From positions 48,678 to 112,677 of the forward strand of contig OMZS01000007.1 of assembly GCA_900315565.1 (NCBI GenBank): 64,000 bases of DNA. The letters are read 5' to 3'. A model generated the notes under the pieces. It was given only the letters and a program-made list of their open reading frames with translations. It did no database searches and was not told where the DNA came from. Of this stretch, positions 23,231 through 31,540 are shown piece by piece. Each line of letters opens with the position of its first letter. The first letter of the stretch is position 1. The stretch comes from an uncultured Prevotellaceae bacterium (GTDB lineage Bacteria > Bacteroidota > Bacteroidia > Bacteroidales > Bacteroidaceae). Made by a program: the position numbers and the translations under genes.

Positions 23231-23944
23231 ATTGTTGATCCAGTTGTCGATGAGCTGAAGCATGTCGGCTGAAGTCACCTCCGAGGCATGGTTGTAGTGC
23301 CAGCTTTCCGAAAGATTGGTGTTCAGGACTTGGTGCAGCACACTGGCCGCAGCATTGCCCGGTTCTACAAGCATTTTGCCCTCCACTCTTTTCGACGGTT
23401 TTCCCACCAGGGCCTCGTAGCTTCGGCCCTCGGTGAGGTAAAGGCCGGCGGCAGCCTGGTTGGCGGCACCGTGACAGTTGGCGCAGGTGGTGTTGAGAAT
23501 GTTCTGTTGGATGGCGTTGAACATGGCTACGTTGACCTTTCCCACATCCATGCGCACCGTGTCGGTGGCACTGCTGATGTCTGTCTGGCTGAAGGTGACA
23601 ATATGGCGGCGCAGACGGTCGAGCACGCAGAGGCGCACCAGCCGCACGTCGTCTTTGATGCCCGAGAGCACAATACTCACGCGCCCGTCGCTGGCGTTGT
23701 CGGCGCCAATCGACTTCTCAATGGTGGCATACTCGTCGCCGTCGTCGGTAAATCCTGCTATAGACACGCGGTAGGCGGCTGGCCATTGGTCGAGGCCGAG
23801 CAGCGTGCCCGTTAGTTTCACCACCTTTCCGCTGGCCGATGTTGCGGTGTGCTCGTAGATGCGTCGGTCGTCGCACGAGCATAGCGCAAAACCTGCAAAC
23901 AGTAATAGCGGTGCAAAGATACGAATAAAAAATCGGCTATTCAT
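23213..23944 (-). CDS. Lipoprotein with one c-type haem motif
   Basis: The 243-residue product has a lipoprotein signal peptide (FAGFALCSC, lipidated Cys about 24). The C-terminal half carries TTCANCHGAANQ near residue 155, a CxxCH haem-attachment site in a planctomycete-type or cytochrome-c-like domain, with a possible axial Met in GKMLVEPG. The N-terminal half (50-140) looks like a beta-sandwich. It is likely anchored in the envelope as an electron carrier. It sits between a porin gene and the Rid/ccs genes, all on one strand. Confidence 0.75.
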   Translation of the reverse strand: MNSRFFIRIFAPLLLFAGFALCSCDDRRIYEHTATSASGKVVKLTGTLLGLDQWPAAYRVSIAGFTDDGDEYATIEKSIGADNASDGRVSIVLSGIKDDVRLVRLCVLDRLRRHIVTFSQTDISSATDTVRMDVGKVNVAMFNAIQQNILNTTCANCHGAANQAAAGLYLTEGRSYEALVGKPSKRVEGKMLVEPGNAAASVLHQVLNTNLSESWHYNHASEVTSADMLQLIDNWINNLKVEN

Positions 23945-24013
23945 TGCGTTTGACGTTTTTTTGATGACCTTTTTTACTTTTTTACCCTTTTACGCTTCCT
24001 GCGTTTTCCTTTT

Positions 24014-25426
24014 TCAGAATGCGTATTGCAGCATCACGCAGGCGGTGTGGGTGGAAATGCCCAGGTCGTCCATGTCGCGGTCCAGTTGCGTGGCGTGGCC
24101 AGTGCGCCCGATGAACTGGTACATGGCGGCCAGCTTGATGTTGGTTTTAGGCACAAAGTAGTTCACGGCCACGGCCGGCATGTTGAGCATGCCCTTGGCG
24201 TCGGTGCCGTTGCGGTCCATCAGGTCGTAACGCAGTCCCAGTTGCCACTGCGGTGCCACAAAGTAGCCCACCTGGGCGTAGCCGCCCCAGTAGTTGTAGC
24301 TGTCGTCAATCTTCTGCCGCTTGGTAAACCCTATGTGCATGTAGTAGGCCTCGGCAGCCACGTACCAGCGTCCCTTGAGCATGGCCAGTTCCACGCCGGC
24401 GCGCAGGTCGTTGGTCGATTCGTTCTCGCTTTCCACGTTGTAGTTGGCGCTCAGTCCGATGAGCATTTTGTCCTCGCCGAGCATTTTCGGGTTGCCCTGC
24501 GTCATGGGCATGAGTCCCTTGGGCTGCCACGTCAGCCGTGCGGCATAGAGCATTGAGGGAATGTGCCAGTCGTCGCTGAAGGTCTTGGTGGCGCCGTTCT
24601 GGGCCGAGCCGGTGCCGTTCCAGAGTCCCACTTCGTAGCCAAAACGGTTGTTGACAAATCCGTGCAACTCAACACCCAGGTCGAATCCCGTGCCAATGCC
24701 CGGTGTGACGGCGTTGAGCGAGTAGGGCAGAATGGCCTGAGCGGTGAGCGACGTGGGCAGTTGCGGAAAGAGTGTCTCGCCCAGGGTGGTGAGGTAGGCG
24801 TGTGTGAAGGGCGTTTTAAACTTTCCCGCCCGCAGGTGCAGCGCAGGGCTCACGCCGTAGTCAATCCAGGCCTGCTGTAGCACGTTGCCGCCCGAGCCGG
24901 CTGCATTAACGCAGATGTTGTAGTCGATGCTGCCGAAGGCTCGCCCCGTGAATCCGATGATGGCGTAGGGCATGGCAAAGCCCGAGTTGGCAATGTTGTC
25001 CTGGTTGTAGGCTTTGTCGAGTCCCTCGTCGTCGTAGTAGCGGAAATTGAGGGTCGATTGAATATACATGTAGGGTTTGAACACAAAGTTGCCGTCGTTC
25101 GACTGCAGGGTGAAGCCTCGGTTGTCGGCAATGGGAATCACGCCGTTGTCCATGTCGAGGTGAGTGGCATGGGTGTCATCGGGGGTTTTCTTGTCGCTTG
25201 TGCACAATTTGTTCGCAGTTTCTTTGGCCTCGTCGGCGCTTGTGCACAATTTGTGCACAGTTTCATTGTCCTCATTAGTGTTTGTGCACAATTTGTTCAC
25301 AGTTTCGGTGGTGCTGGCTGCTTCGCCTGCCATTCGGCTTGCTTCGTCATCGTTGGCGGCCATTGCCGTTGTGCTTAGTGCGGTGGCCATTGCCAGCATC
25401 CATGTTTTTGTTGATGAGATATTCAT
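24014..25426 (-). CDS. Outer-membrane porin (phosphate-selective porin O/P-like) with cysteine-containing N-terminal repeats
   Basis: The 470-residue product has a signal peptide and a beta-barrel of alternating aromatic strands (FVFKPYMYIQSTLNFRYYDD, LHLRAGKFKTPFTHAYL, VELHGFVNNRFGYEVGLWNG) ending in MLQYAF, the usual C-terminal Phe. It resembles the porin O/P family. After the signal peptide, residues about 38-78 hold three copies of a 14-residue unit (ETVNKLCTN, ETVHKLCTS, ETANKLCTS), each with one Cys. Such cysteines in a mature envelope protein are unusual. The gene belongs to the imelysin/di-haem cluster. Confidence 0.78.
   Translation of the reverse strand: MNISSTKTWMLAMATALSTTAMAANDDEASRMAGEAASTTETVNKLCTNTNEDNETVHKLCTSADEAKETANKLCTSDKKTPDDTHATHLDMDNGVIPIADNRGFTLQSNDGNFVFKPYMYIQSTLNFRYYDDEGLDKAYNQDNIANSGFAMPYAIIGFTGRAFGSIDYNICVNAAGSGGNVLQQAWIDYGVSPALHLRAGKFKTPFTHAYLTTLGETLFPQLPTSLTAQAILPYSLNAVTPGIGTGFDLGVELHGFVNNRFGYEVGLWNGTGSAQNGATKTFSDDWHIPSMLYAARLTWQPKGLMPMTQGNPKMLGEDKMLIGLSANYNVESENESTNDLRAGVELAMLKGRWYVAAEAYYMHIGFTKRQKIDDSYNYWGGYAQVGYFVAPQWQLGLRYDLMDRNGTDAKGMLNMPAVAVNYFVPKTNIKLAAMYQFIGRTGHATQLDRDMDDLGISTHTACVMLQYAF
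25199..25306. repeat. Three in-gene repeats, 42-bp period, around TGTGCACAATTTG
   Basis: Copies start at 25199, 25241 and 25283 and contain TGTGCACAATTTG(T)nnCAGTTTC. They encode the KLCT units of the porin. Each copy includes the palindrome GTGCAC. Confidence 0.85.
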
Positions 25427-25539
25427 ATTTCAGGTTTTTATGGTTTTTTCAGTGTATTTTTGGGAGTCCGCAAACAGAAATTATTTGTCTGTTAACTTCA
25501 GAGGTCGCAGACCTCTTAACTTCCGATTACTTCAGTTAA

Positions 25540-25746
25540 TTCCTAACATGTGGAACTTTAATTTGTTACTTTATTACCGTGAGTTATTTTTTTATTACCA
25601 TGAGATAATTTTTTATTACCGTGAGATAATTTTTTATTTCACGACGTTGCGTTCAAATTCTCTAGAGAATTTTTGGTTATTCTCGTGCGTTGTTTCGCTA
25701 GTCGTTGGGTTTGCAAAAATCTCGTGCGGTGTGGATGTCGTATTAC
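25540..25746. repeat. Intergenic TTATTACCGTGAGATAATT array and TCTAGA palindrome, copy 3
   Basis: Three near-identical copies of TTATTACCGTGAGATAATT (25570-25640) precede a palindrome TTCAAATTCTCTAGAGAATTT (near 25650-25670). The same two motifs occur together at 40.08-40.17 kb. The tract lies just past the di-haem gene stop. The rest of the 320-bp gap shows no gene. Confidence 0.75.
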
Positions 25747-27198
25747 TTACAGCGAACCGAGGAATTCAATGAGTTGGTTGCGCTGTTGGCGGGTCATGTT
25801 CTTGAATTTGTTTTTCGAGGCTTCGCCTTCGCCGCCGTGCCACATAATGGCTTCGAGAAAGTTGCGGGCGCGTCCGTCGTGAAGGAAGTAGGTGTGGCCG
25901 TTCACTTTCTTTTGCAGGCCCACGCCCCAAAGTGGTGTGGTGCGCCACTCGTTGCCCCGTGCCAGACCGCTCACGAAGTTGTCGTTCAGGCCCACGCCCA
26001 TGATTTCAGAGCCCATGTCGTGAAGCAGGAAGTCGCTGTAGGGGTGAATGGTTTGTCCGCCGAGCCACGGCAGATTGGTACCTGCCAGCAGTACCGAGCC
26101 TCGCGCCTTGGTATGCAGGGTGGCGACGTGGCACAGGTGGCATCCGGCCTGATAGAAGAGCTTTTCGCCCTCAATGACGTCGTGCTTGTTCACATTGCGT
26201 CGCGCCGGCACCGAGAGACTTTGCATGTAAAGGTCAACATCCTCCATGTCTCGCGTTGAGACGTCGAGCATGTCGTAGCTGAGGCCCATCATCGAGCCTT
26301 CGTCCATTTGGCGCTGGCCTTCGCATATTTCCTCGGGGTAGCGGCTGTTGGTCATGCCCATGTCACTAGAGAATCCCAGTTCCACGGTGAGGTCGGCGTG
26401 CTGCGCCTTGTTGCCCGATAGTCCCAGCTGCCGCCGTCCGCGTTCGTTGATGTAGTTGCAGCGTCCGCTGATGCCCCATTCGGGGTAGTTGCTCTGGCGT
26501 GCGAGGGCTTCGATTTCGGCGGGGTCGATGGCCATCATCTGTCCCATTCCCACATGGCGGAGCGGCACGCGCACTGTACACATCAGGTCGTCGGGGCTGA
26601 TGGAGTCGGCATACCATTGGGTGATGGTCCAGCGGGGCACGCAGAGGGTGTATTTCTCGCCGTCGGGGAAACTGAACTGCATGGAGTCGATTCTCACTTT
26701 CAGTTTGCCCTCGGCATGCACACCGTAGATGCCCTGGTCGTGAATCACGCGCCCGTAGTTGGGAAAGAAAGTGCCGTTTTTGCGCACAATGTAGATGAGC
26801 GAGGCGGTGAAGCCGTAGGCTCCTGAGCCGTCGTTGCTGCCGTTCTTGAAACTGGTCCAGTAGGTGGGCTCGGTACGGCCCGCATTGCGGTGGCAGCTGC
26901 CGCACGAGTAGCCGGCATACACGGGTCCCAATCCGCCGCCGTGGCCGTTCTCGTTGGTGGTTTTCACGTTGTCGTACAGACGGTCGCCCGTGTTGAAACG
27001 GTCGGCATAGACCCCCGAGAGCCAGCTGGCAGGCTGGTCGTAGGCGATGGACGAACTGTAGAATCCGGTCGATGTTCCTGCCGACAGGGCATAGCCTTTG
27101 GGCATGTCGATGTCGTCAACGTCGAGCTGTTCGCTCTCGTCGCAGGCGGCAAGGCTCAGTGTGAGCAGAAACAGTGTAAACCTGAAGAATCTGTGCAT
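25747..27198 (-). CDS. Di-haem oxidoreductase lipoprotein (DUF1111 / putative di-haem peroxidase)
   Basis: The 483-residue product has a lipobox (LSLAAC, Cys19) and two c-type haem motifs, CGSCH at 99-103 and CHLCH near 350. It has the typical phrases NTGDRLYDNVK, RWTITQWYADSI, ELGFSSDMGMTN, HPYSDFLLHDMG and WRTTPLWGVGLQ, which place it in the DUF1111 family. These are often annotated thiol oxidoreductase or MauG-like peroxidase and often accompany imelysins. It probably acts at the outer membrane or periplasm. It depends on cytochrome c maturation, supplied by the ResB-CcsA gene 4 kb downstream. Confidence 0.88.
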   Translation of the reverse strand: MHRFFRFTLFLLTLSLAACDESEQLDVDDIDMPKGYALSAGTSTGFYSSSIAYDQPASWLSGVYADRFNTGDRLYDNVKTTNENGHGGGLGPVYAGYSCGSCHRNAGRTEPTYWTSFKNGSNDGSGAYGFTASLIYIVRKNGTFFPNYGRVIHDQGIYGVHAEGKLKVRIDSMQFSFPDGEKYTLCVPRWTITQWYADSISPDDLMCTVRVPLRHVGMGQMMAIDPAEIEALARQSNYPEWGISGRCNYINERGRRQLGLSGNKAQHADLTVELGFSSDMGMTNSRYPEEICEGQRQMDEGSMMGLSYDMLDVSTRDMEDVDLYMQSLSVPARRNVNKHDVIEGEKLFYQAGCHLCHVATLHTKARGSVLLAGTNLPWLGGQTIHPYSDFLLHDMGSEIMGVGLNDNFVSGLARGNEWRTTPLWGVGLQKKVNGHTYFLHDGRARNFLEAIMWHGGEGEASKNKFKNMTRQQRNQLIEFLGSL

Positions 27199-27230
27199 CT
27201 TGTTCTGTTTTTGTTATTGTTTGTCTTTTT

Positions 27231-27283
27231 TACCACAATAGCGAAGACAGGAATCGTTGGTGTCGTTCCTGCCTTCGCTGTGG
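27231..27283 (-). promoter_or_regulatory. Intercistronic hairpin between imelysin and di-haem genes
   Basis: A long stem (CCACA..AGCGAAG..CAGGAA paired with TTCCTG..CTTCGCT..GTGG) lies in the gap. On the minus strand it is followed by TAAAAAAG rather than a T-run, so it looks like an mRNA-processing or stability element more than a terminator. Confidence 0.5.
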
Positions 27284-27311
27284 CATTATGCATGTGCCCC
27301 AGACGTGGGTG

Positions 27312-28475
27312 CTACTTTGTGGCGTTGTTGAGGAAGGGTTTCAGCTCGTTTTCGAGCACGTCGCTCAGGTCGGCGCAGGCTTCCATGGCAGCGGCGGCCT
27401 CTTGCGAGTTGATGTTGTTGCGGAAGGGCTGCGGAATGGCCTGAATGGCATTGGCGGCAGCCTGTATGGTGGTTTTCACCTTGGTGTCGAGCGCGGCATT
27501 GTATTTGGCCACAAGCTTGGAGAGCGAGTTGGCATTGATGCTTCCGTCGCGCGAGCCGTAGTAGGCGTTGCGAATGGAGTAGATGTTGTTGGTGTAGTCG
27601 TCGCGCGAGTGCCAGCTGTACCACGACTCCACGGCATAGAGGGCTTTCACCACGTTGCCGGCCACGTATTCCTTGTAGGGGTCGCCAATTTTTGCGTCGC
27701 CCACCTCGCCGGCTATGTCGATGCAGCCGTCGATGAGCTGCTCAATGCAACTGATGCCGCTGGTGAAGTCGCCGCCAGTGTGGGCCTTGAATTTGGCACC
27801 GTAGCCGCCAGTGGTCCAGGCGTTGTAGAGTGTGGTGGCATCGTCAACCAGCAGCTTGGCCGTGTTGCGCATATACTGCGCCCAGGCGGTGGCGTTGTTG
27901 GCGTTATACACAACGTTGGCCGCCTCGTTGTCGCTGGCCACGTCGTTCAGCGTGCGGGCTTTGCCGTCGCGGAAGGCCAGGAACTCAAGCGTGTGGAAAC
28001 CGCGCACACCCTGAACGGCGGCAATGGTCTCGTCGTCCTCATCGTAGTCGCCGGTCCACTCCATGGCGTTCCACTGCTGCGAGCTCAGCATGCCCACAAT
28101 GGCTTCCTGGTCGAGCGGCCATGAGTCCATGTTGGGGTCGAGTCCGAAGTCGGCAACAGGGCCAAAGAGAAAGGCTTCGCTGCTCTCCCAAGGCTCACGG
28201 GCAGCGAGCCAAGCGTTGCAGATGGCCTGGAAATTTCCATCCGAGGGGTTGTTGCCAAAGTCGAGCACCGTGTTGTAGAGTTGCTTGTTCTTGGCCAGCA
28301 GGTCGTTGTAGGTGGGCAGCACCACGCCATCTACATATTGGTTGATGATGGCGTCGTACTCCGAGTCGGCAATTTCAATTTTAGTTTCGGTTTTCTTTTC
28401 GTCGTCTTTGCTGCACGACGCAAGGCAGAAGAGTCCCGCCAAGGCAAGGCTCACGAAAAATAATTTCTTTTTCAT
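27312..28475 (-). CDS. Imelysin family lipoprotein (iron-uptake associated)
   Basis: The 387-residue product has a lipoprotein signal (LFCLASC, Cys21) and a helical imelysin-like body. The family signature GxHxxE is present as GVRGFHTLEFLAF near residues 155-165, with PDSWPLDQ-type region FGLDPNMDSWPLDQEAIVG and ARTLNDVASDN. Imelysin/IrpA proteins are regulated by iron and implicated in iron uptake; the mechanism is unsettled. Partners upstream and downstream (porin, DUF1111, haem lipoprotein) match known co-occurrence. Confidence 0.88.
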   Translation of the reverse strand: MKKKLFFVSLALAGLFCLASCSKDDEKKTETKIEIADSEYDAIINQYVDGVVLPTYNDLLAKNKQLYNTVLDFGNNPSDGNFQAICNAWLAAREPWESSEAFLFGPVADFGLDPNMDSWPLDQEAIVGMLSSQQWNAMEWTGDYDEDDETIAAVQGVRGFHTLEFLAFRDGKARTLNDVASDNEAANVVYNANNATAWAQYMRNTAKLLVDDATTLYNAWTTGGYGAKFKAHTGGDFTSGISCIEQLIDGCIDIAGEVGDAKIGDPYKEYVAGNVVKALYAVESWYSWHSRDDYTNNIYSIRNAYYGSRDGSINANSLSKLVAKYNAALDTKVKTTIQAAANAIQAIPQPFRNNINSQEAAAAMEACADLSDVLENELKPFLNNATK

Positions 28476-28529
28476 TGTTTTTCTTTTTTTACGTTCAGTT
28501 AAATATCAAATATCATGATCAGTTCTTTC

Positions 28530-28660
28530 TCTTTCCTCGTTCCTCTCTCTCCTCCTCGTCCCGTGTGCTGCGGCATAGCCGCAGCCTACTCATAAGCCTC
28601 TCCCTTCTCCCTTCTCTCCTCTCTCTCCTCTCCTCTCCTCTCCTCTCTCTCTCCTCTATT
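28530..28660. repeat. CT-rich low-complexity tract (CTCTCCTCTCCTCTC)
   Basis: A run of CTCTCC/CCTCTC words about 110 bp long fills the gap between the second porin gene and imelysin. The same purine/pyrimidine-rich vocabulary occurs inside the PagL-like and LTA-synthase-like genes. Confidence 0.85.
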
Positions 28661-29993
28661 TACTAGTAAACCACCCAATGTAAGCCACGCCAATGCCAAA
28701 CTCGTTCTCGCTGTTGTAGATGCCTTTGCCGAACATCTTTGAGGTGCCTATTTGGCGCGTGGTGTAGTTGGCTTTCACCACCAGGTTGGGCAGTGCGCGC
28801 CAGTTGAGGCCGAAATTCCATTTGCTCACCTGGCAACGCTGGTCCATCACGTTGGTGCCGTCGGCTTTCTCCTGCGGGTTGTAGTATTCGTACTGAGCGA
28901 AGGGCACAATGGCGGGGAAACGGCCGTTGCCGCCCACCATGTTTTTCAGGTTGAATCCCACCTCCATGTTGCAGGCCACGGCCCGTTTGGCCACAGGCAC
29001 CAGACGGCTGTAGGCAGCTTTGTTGGAAAGTTTGCGGTTGATGCTGCCAATCTCGTCGGCATGGGCCACGTTGCCCGACAACCAGTTGGCGCGGGCTGTG
29101 ACGTAGCGTCCTGTGTATTGGGCATCTAGCGAGTAAAGTGTAACGGGAATGCTGCCTACCCCATCGTAGGTGATGAGCTTGTCGCAGTTTTTACCAGCAT
29201 CGGCACAATAATAAAGAGCGGCTCCCAGCCGCAGACGCGGCACACCCGTGTAGTTGATGCGGGCCACGTAGGCTGGACTGCTGAAGTTGTCTTCCTCGAA
29301 AATTCCCTGCTTGCCGCCCTTCACCCAGTTGTTGCGGTCGAAACCGTTGGGGTTGAGTCCGGCCACAATCATGGCCTCGTAGTCGAAGCGGGCGTAGCCG
29401 CTGCCCAGGGCGCCGAGGAACTCAATGCCTGTTTCGTGCCATGTGCAGGGAATAATGGTGGTTTCGCCCTCGGGGCGCGAAGTGCCGAAAAAGTTGATGG
29501 GTTCGTGGTGGGCGTTGGTCAGTCCGATGGGTACAATCAGGTGGCCCACGCGCACATTGAACTCAGGCACAATGAGGCGCGTCAGGTGAAGCTGTTCAAC
29601 GGCCACCTCACCGCCTTTTTCCACCTCGGTTTCGTATTCGCCATTTTCGGTGTTCTCCAGTTCGTAGGCTGTGCCTGTGCCGCCCGACTCAAACTCTATT
29701 TCCGCACCCAGCACCCAGCGGGGTGTAAACTTATAGTCGAAGGCCACCACGAAGCGGGGCAGCGATATGGTGGCGTGGTTTTGCTTGGCGTTGCCTTCGC
29801 TGTGACCGTAAAATCGGTTGATGCCGTAGTCCTTGAAATTGGCCACCATCTCGCCGTAGCCGCCGAAGCGGAATTTCTTGTATCCCGTTGTGTCGGGTTC
29901 AGCGGCCTGGGCTGGCATCACTGTCAGCATGAACACTAAAACGAGAAGGGTGGGTAGGGTAGAGTGGTGTGAGAAGAGTTTTGTTTTCGTCAT
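28656..29993 (-). CDS. Outer-membrane porin-like protein of the imelysin locus
   Basis: The 445-residue product has a signal peptide (LVLVFMLTVMPAQAAEP) and a beta-barrel pattern (FRFGGYGEMVANFKDYG, PRFVVAFDYKFTPRWVLGAEIEFE, LIVPEFNVRVGHLIVPIG, GIGVAYIGWFTSK). It is likely the first gene of the envelope operon and forms an outer-membrane channel or receptor without a TonB plug. Substrate is unknown; iron complexes are plausible from context. A promoter with an overlapping 19-bp-arm inverted repeat lies about 200 bp upstream. Confidence 0.78.
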   Translation of the reverse strand: MTKTKLFSHHSTLPTLLVLVFMLTVMPAQAAEPDTTGYKKFRFGGYGEMVANFKDYGINRFYGHSEGNAKQNHATISLPRFVVAFDYKFTPRWVLGAEIEFESGGTGTAYELENTENGEYETEVEKGGEVAVEQLHLTRLIVPEFNVRVGHLIVPIGLTNAHHEPINFFGTSRPEGETTIIPCTWHETGIEFLGALGSGYARFDYEAMIVAGLNPNGFDRNNWVKGGKQGIFEEDNFSSPAYVARINYTGVPRLRLGAALYYCADAGKNCDKLITYDGVGSIPVTLYSLDAQYTGRYVTARANWLSGNVAHADEIGSINRKLSNKAAYSRLVPVAKRAVACNMEVGFNLKNMVGGNGRFPAIVPFAQYEYYNPQEKADGTNVMDQRCQVSKWNFGLNWRALPNLVVKANYTTRQIGTSKMFGKGIYNSENEFGIGVAYIGWFTSK

Positions 29994-30202
29994 ATACCTT
30001 ATTTCTATTGATGTCTTTATACTGTTTTCTTTTTGAAAAAACGTGCAACTTTCGTGTTGCGGTCTCGCCTTCGGCCTTCTGAGAGAGGGTGTAAAACTCT
30101 CCCTGACGCTTAAATTGAATTGGAAGAAGGCAGAACTTTCTTACGTTGTCTGTTTCTTATTTTTGCGGGAGTGGCAACGCTGCTGCACGTTTTATGTCGG
30201 TG

Positions 30203-30233
30203 CAAAGGTACGACGAAACAAGGAGCCGCGCAA
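30203..30233 (-). promoter_or_regulatory. Promoter of the porin/imelysin operon
   Basis: Minus strand: TTG (30231-30233), 20-bp spacer, TACCTTTG (30203-30210). The leader to the porin ATG at 29993 is about 200 nt, with no recognisable riboswitch. Confidence 0.65.
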
Positions 30234-30267
30234 TACTTATTTGTGGGTAAATAAGCATTGCGCGGCT
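30224..30267. promoter_or_regulatory. Inverted repeat (19-bp arms) overlapping the -33 element, candidate operator
   Basis: Arms AGCCGCGCAATACTTATTT (30224-30242) and 30249-30267 pair with a single mismatch around a GTGGGT loop. The -33 TTG of the porin/imelysin promoter lies inside the left arm. It could instead be a terminator hairpin for butyrate kinase, but no T-run follows on the minus strand. Confidence 0.6.
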
Positions 30268-30297
30268 ATCATCATAAATGGGGAGGAGGGAGCGTTT

Positions 30298-30378
30298 TCG
30301 AGTTAGGAGTTAGGAGTTTTGAGTTAGGAGTTTTGAGTTAGGAGTTAGGAGTTAGGAGTTGTGAGTTAGGAGTTAGGA
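30298..30378. repeat. GAGTTAGGAGTTAGGAGTTTT repeat tract
   Basis: About ten copies of GAGTTAGGAGT-like words run up to and include the butyrate kinase stop codon. Part of the same word occurs in frame inside the ResB-CcsA gene (21171-21190). Confidence 0.9.
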
Positions 30379-31434
30379 GTATTCCTTGATTTCTTGTTGG
30401 CCTGTCATGGCGCGATAAACATTGTGGGCCAGGGCAGTGAGCTCGTCCTCGCCCGGATAAATGAAGATGGGAGCGAGGAACTGCAGCCTGCGAATGAGGC
30501 CGTCGCACACGTACTTGCTGTGGGCAATGGCGCCGGTGAGGATGATGGCATCTACATGGCCGTTGGTGGCGGGGGCGAGCGAGGCCAGACGGCGCGCCAC
30601 ACTGTAAATCATGGCGTCGAGAATGAGGCGGGCGTGCTCGTCGCCGTCGGCAATGCGCCGTTCCACCTCGCGCACATCGTTGGTGCCCAAATGGGCGGTG
30701 AGTCCGCTGTGGCCGTTGATCTTGCGCAGCATTTCCTCGCGCGTGTATTGGCCGCTGTAGCAGGCATTAATGATATCGACGGGCGAAATCATACCAGCGC
30801 GTGAGGGCGAGAAGGGCCCGTCGCCGCTTAGTGCATCGCTGCACTCTATGGCGCGCCCGTGGTGGTGCATGGCAAACGAGATGCCACTGCCCAGATGGCA
30901 GACAATGAGGTCTTGCTCTTCGTAGTTCAATCCGTGCTCCTTGCAGTAGCGCTTGGCTATCTCGCGCTGGTTGAGGGCGTGCCAGATGGTGCGGTGGGGC
31001 ATTTCGGGAATGCCTGTGATGCGGGCCACGTCATCCAACTCGTCAACCACCCCTGGGTCCACCGTGAATGCGCGGCAACCGGGAATGTCCTTGGCAATGC
31101 TTAGCGCAATGAGCGACCCTAGGTTGCAGGCGTGATGAAGCCGCGGGTGGCGCGTGTCCTCTATCACCTTGTCGTTCAGTTCATAAACGCCGCTTTCGAT
31201 GGGTTTCACCAGTCCGCCGCGACCCACCACCACATCGAAATTCATGTCAACGCCCTGCCGCTGAAGCTCTTCGAGCAGCTTTTCTTTTCGGTAGTCAAAC
31301 TCGTCCATGATGAACGGGTAGCGGCACAATTCTTCGAAAGGGTGGTTCAGCGTGGCATGCATCTCAAGCTCTTCGTCCACGAACACGCCCACCTTGGTGG
31401 AAATCATTCCGGGGTTAATAGCAAGGATTCTCAT
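30373..31434 (-). CDS. buk: Butyrate kinase
   Basis: The 353-residue product is an acetate/butyrate kinase-family enzyme (ASKHA fold) converting butyryl-phosphate and ADP to butyrate and ATP. It shows MRILAINPGMISTKVGVF at the N-terminus, GRGGLVKPIESGVYELN, ICHLGSGISFAMHHHGR and ILTGAIAHSKYVCD, all typical of Buk rather than AckA. No phosphotransbutyrylase gene is next to it here. The frame extends to 31512, but the promoter lies there, so the ATG at 31434 is the start. The last codons merge into repeat DNA. Confidence 0.93.
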   Translation of the reverse strand: MRILAINPGMISTKVGVFVDEELEMHATLNHPFEELCRYPFIMDEFDYRKEKLLEELQRQGVDMNFDVVVGRGGLVKPIESGVYELNDKVIEDTRHPRLHHACNLGSLIALSIAKDIPGCRAFTVDPGVVDELDDVARITGIPEMPHRTIWHALNQREIAKRYCKEHGLNYEEQDLIVCHLGSGISFAMHHHGRAIECSDALSGDGPFSPSRAGMISPVDIINACYSGQYTREEMLRKINGHSGLTAHLGTNDVREVERRIADGDEHARLILDAMIYSVARRLASLAPATNGHVDAIILTGAIAHSKYVCDGLIRRLQFLAPIFIYPGEDELTALAHNVYRAMTGQQEIKEYS

Positions 31435-31482
31435 AATGTATTCTGTTTGTTGTGTTTTTGATAGTTTCTGTTTAGGTATTTG

Positions 31483-31512
31483 CAAAAATAATGAATAAAA
31501 ATGAAACTGCAA
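31483..31512 (-). promoter_or_regulatory. Promoter of buk
   Basis: Minus strand: TTG (31510-31512), 19-bp spacer, TATTTTTG (31483-31490), about 50 bp before the ATG. Confidence 0.65.
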
Positions 31513-31540
31513 TGCCGTCGCAGAAATTATTAGCGTTTTT

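Noticed and set aside
30043-30306. 87-codon frame in the gap upstream of the porin/imelysin operon
   Set aside because: It runs through the operon promoter and the long inverted repeat and has no family features.
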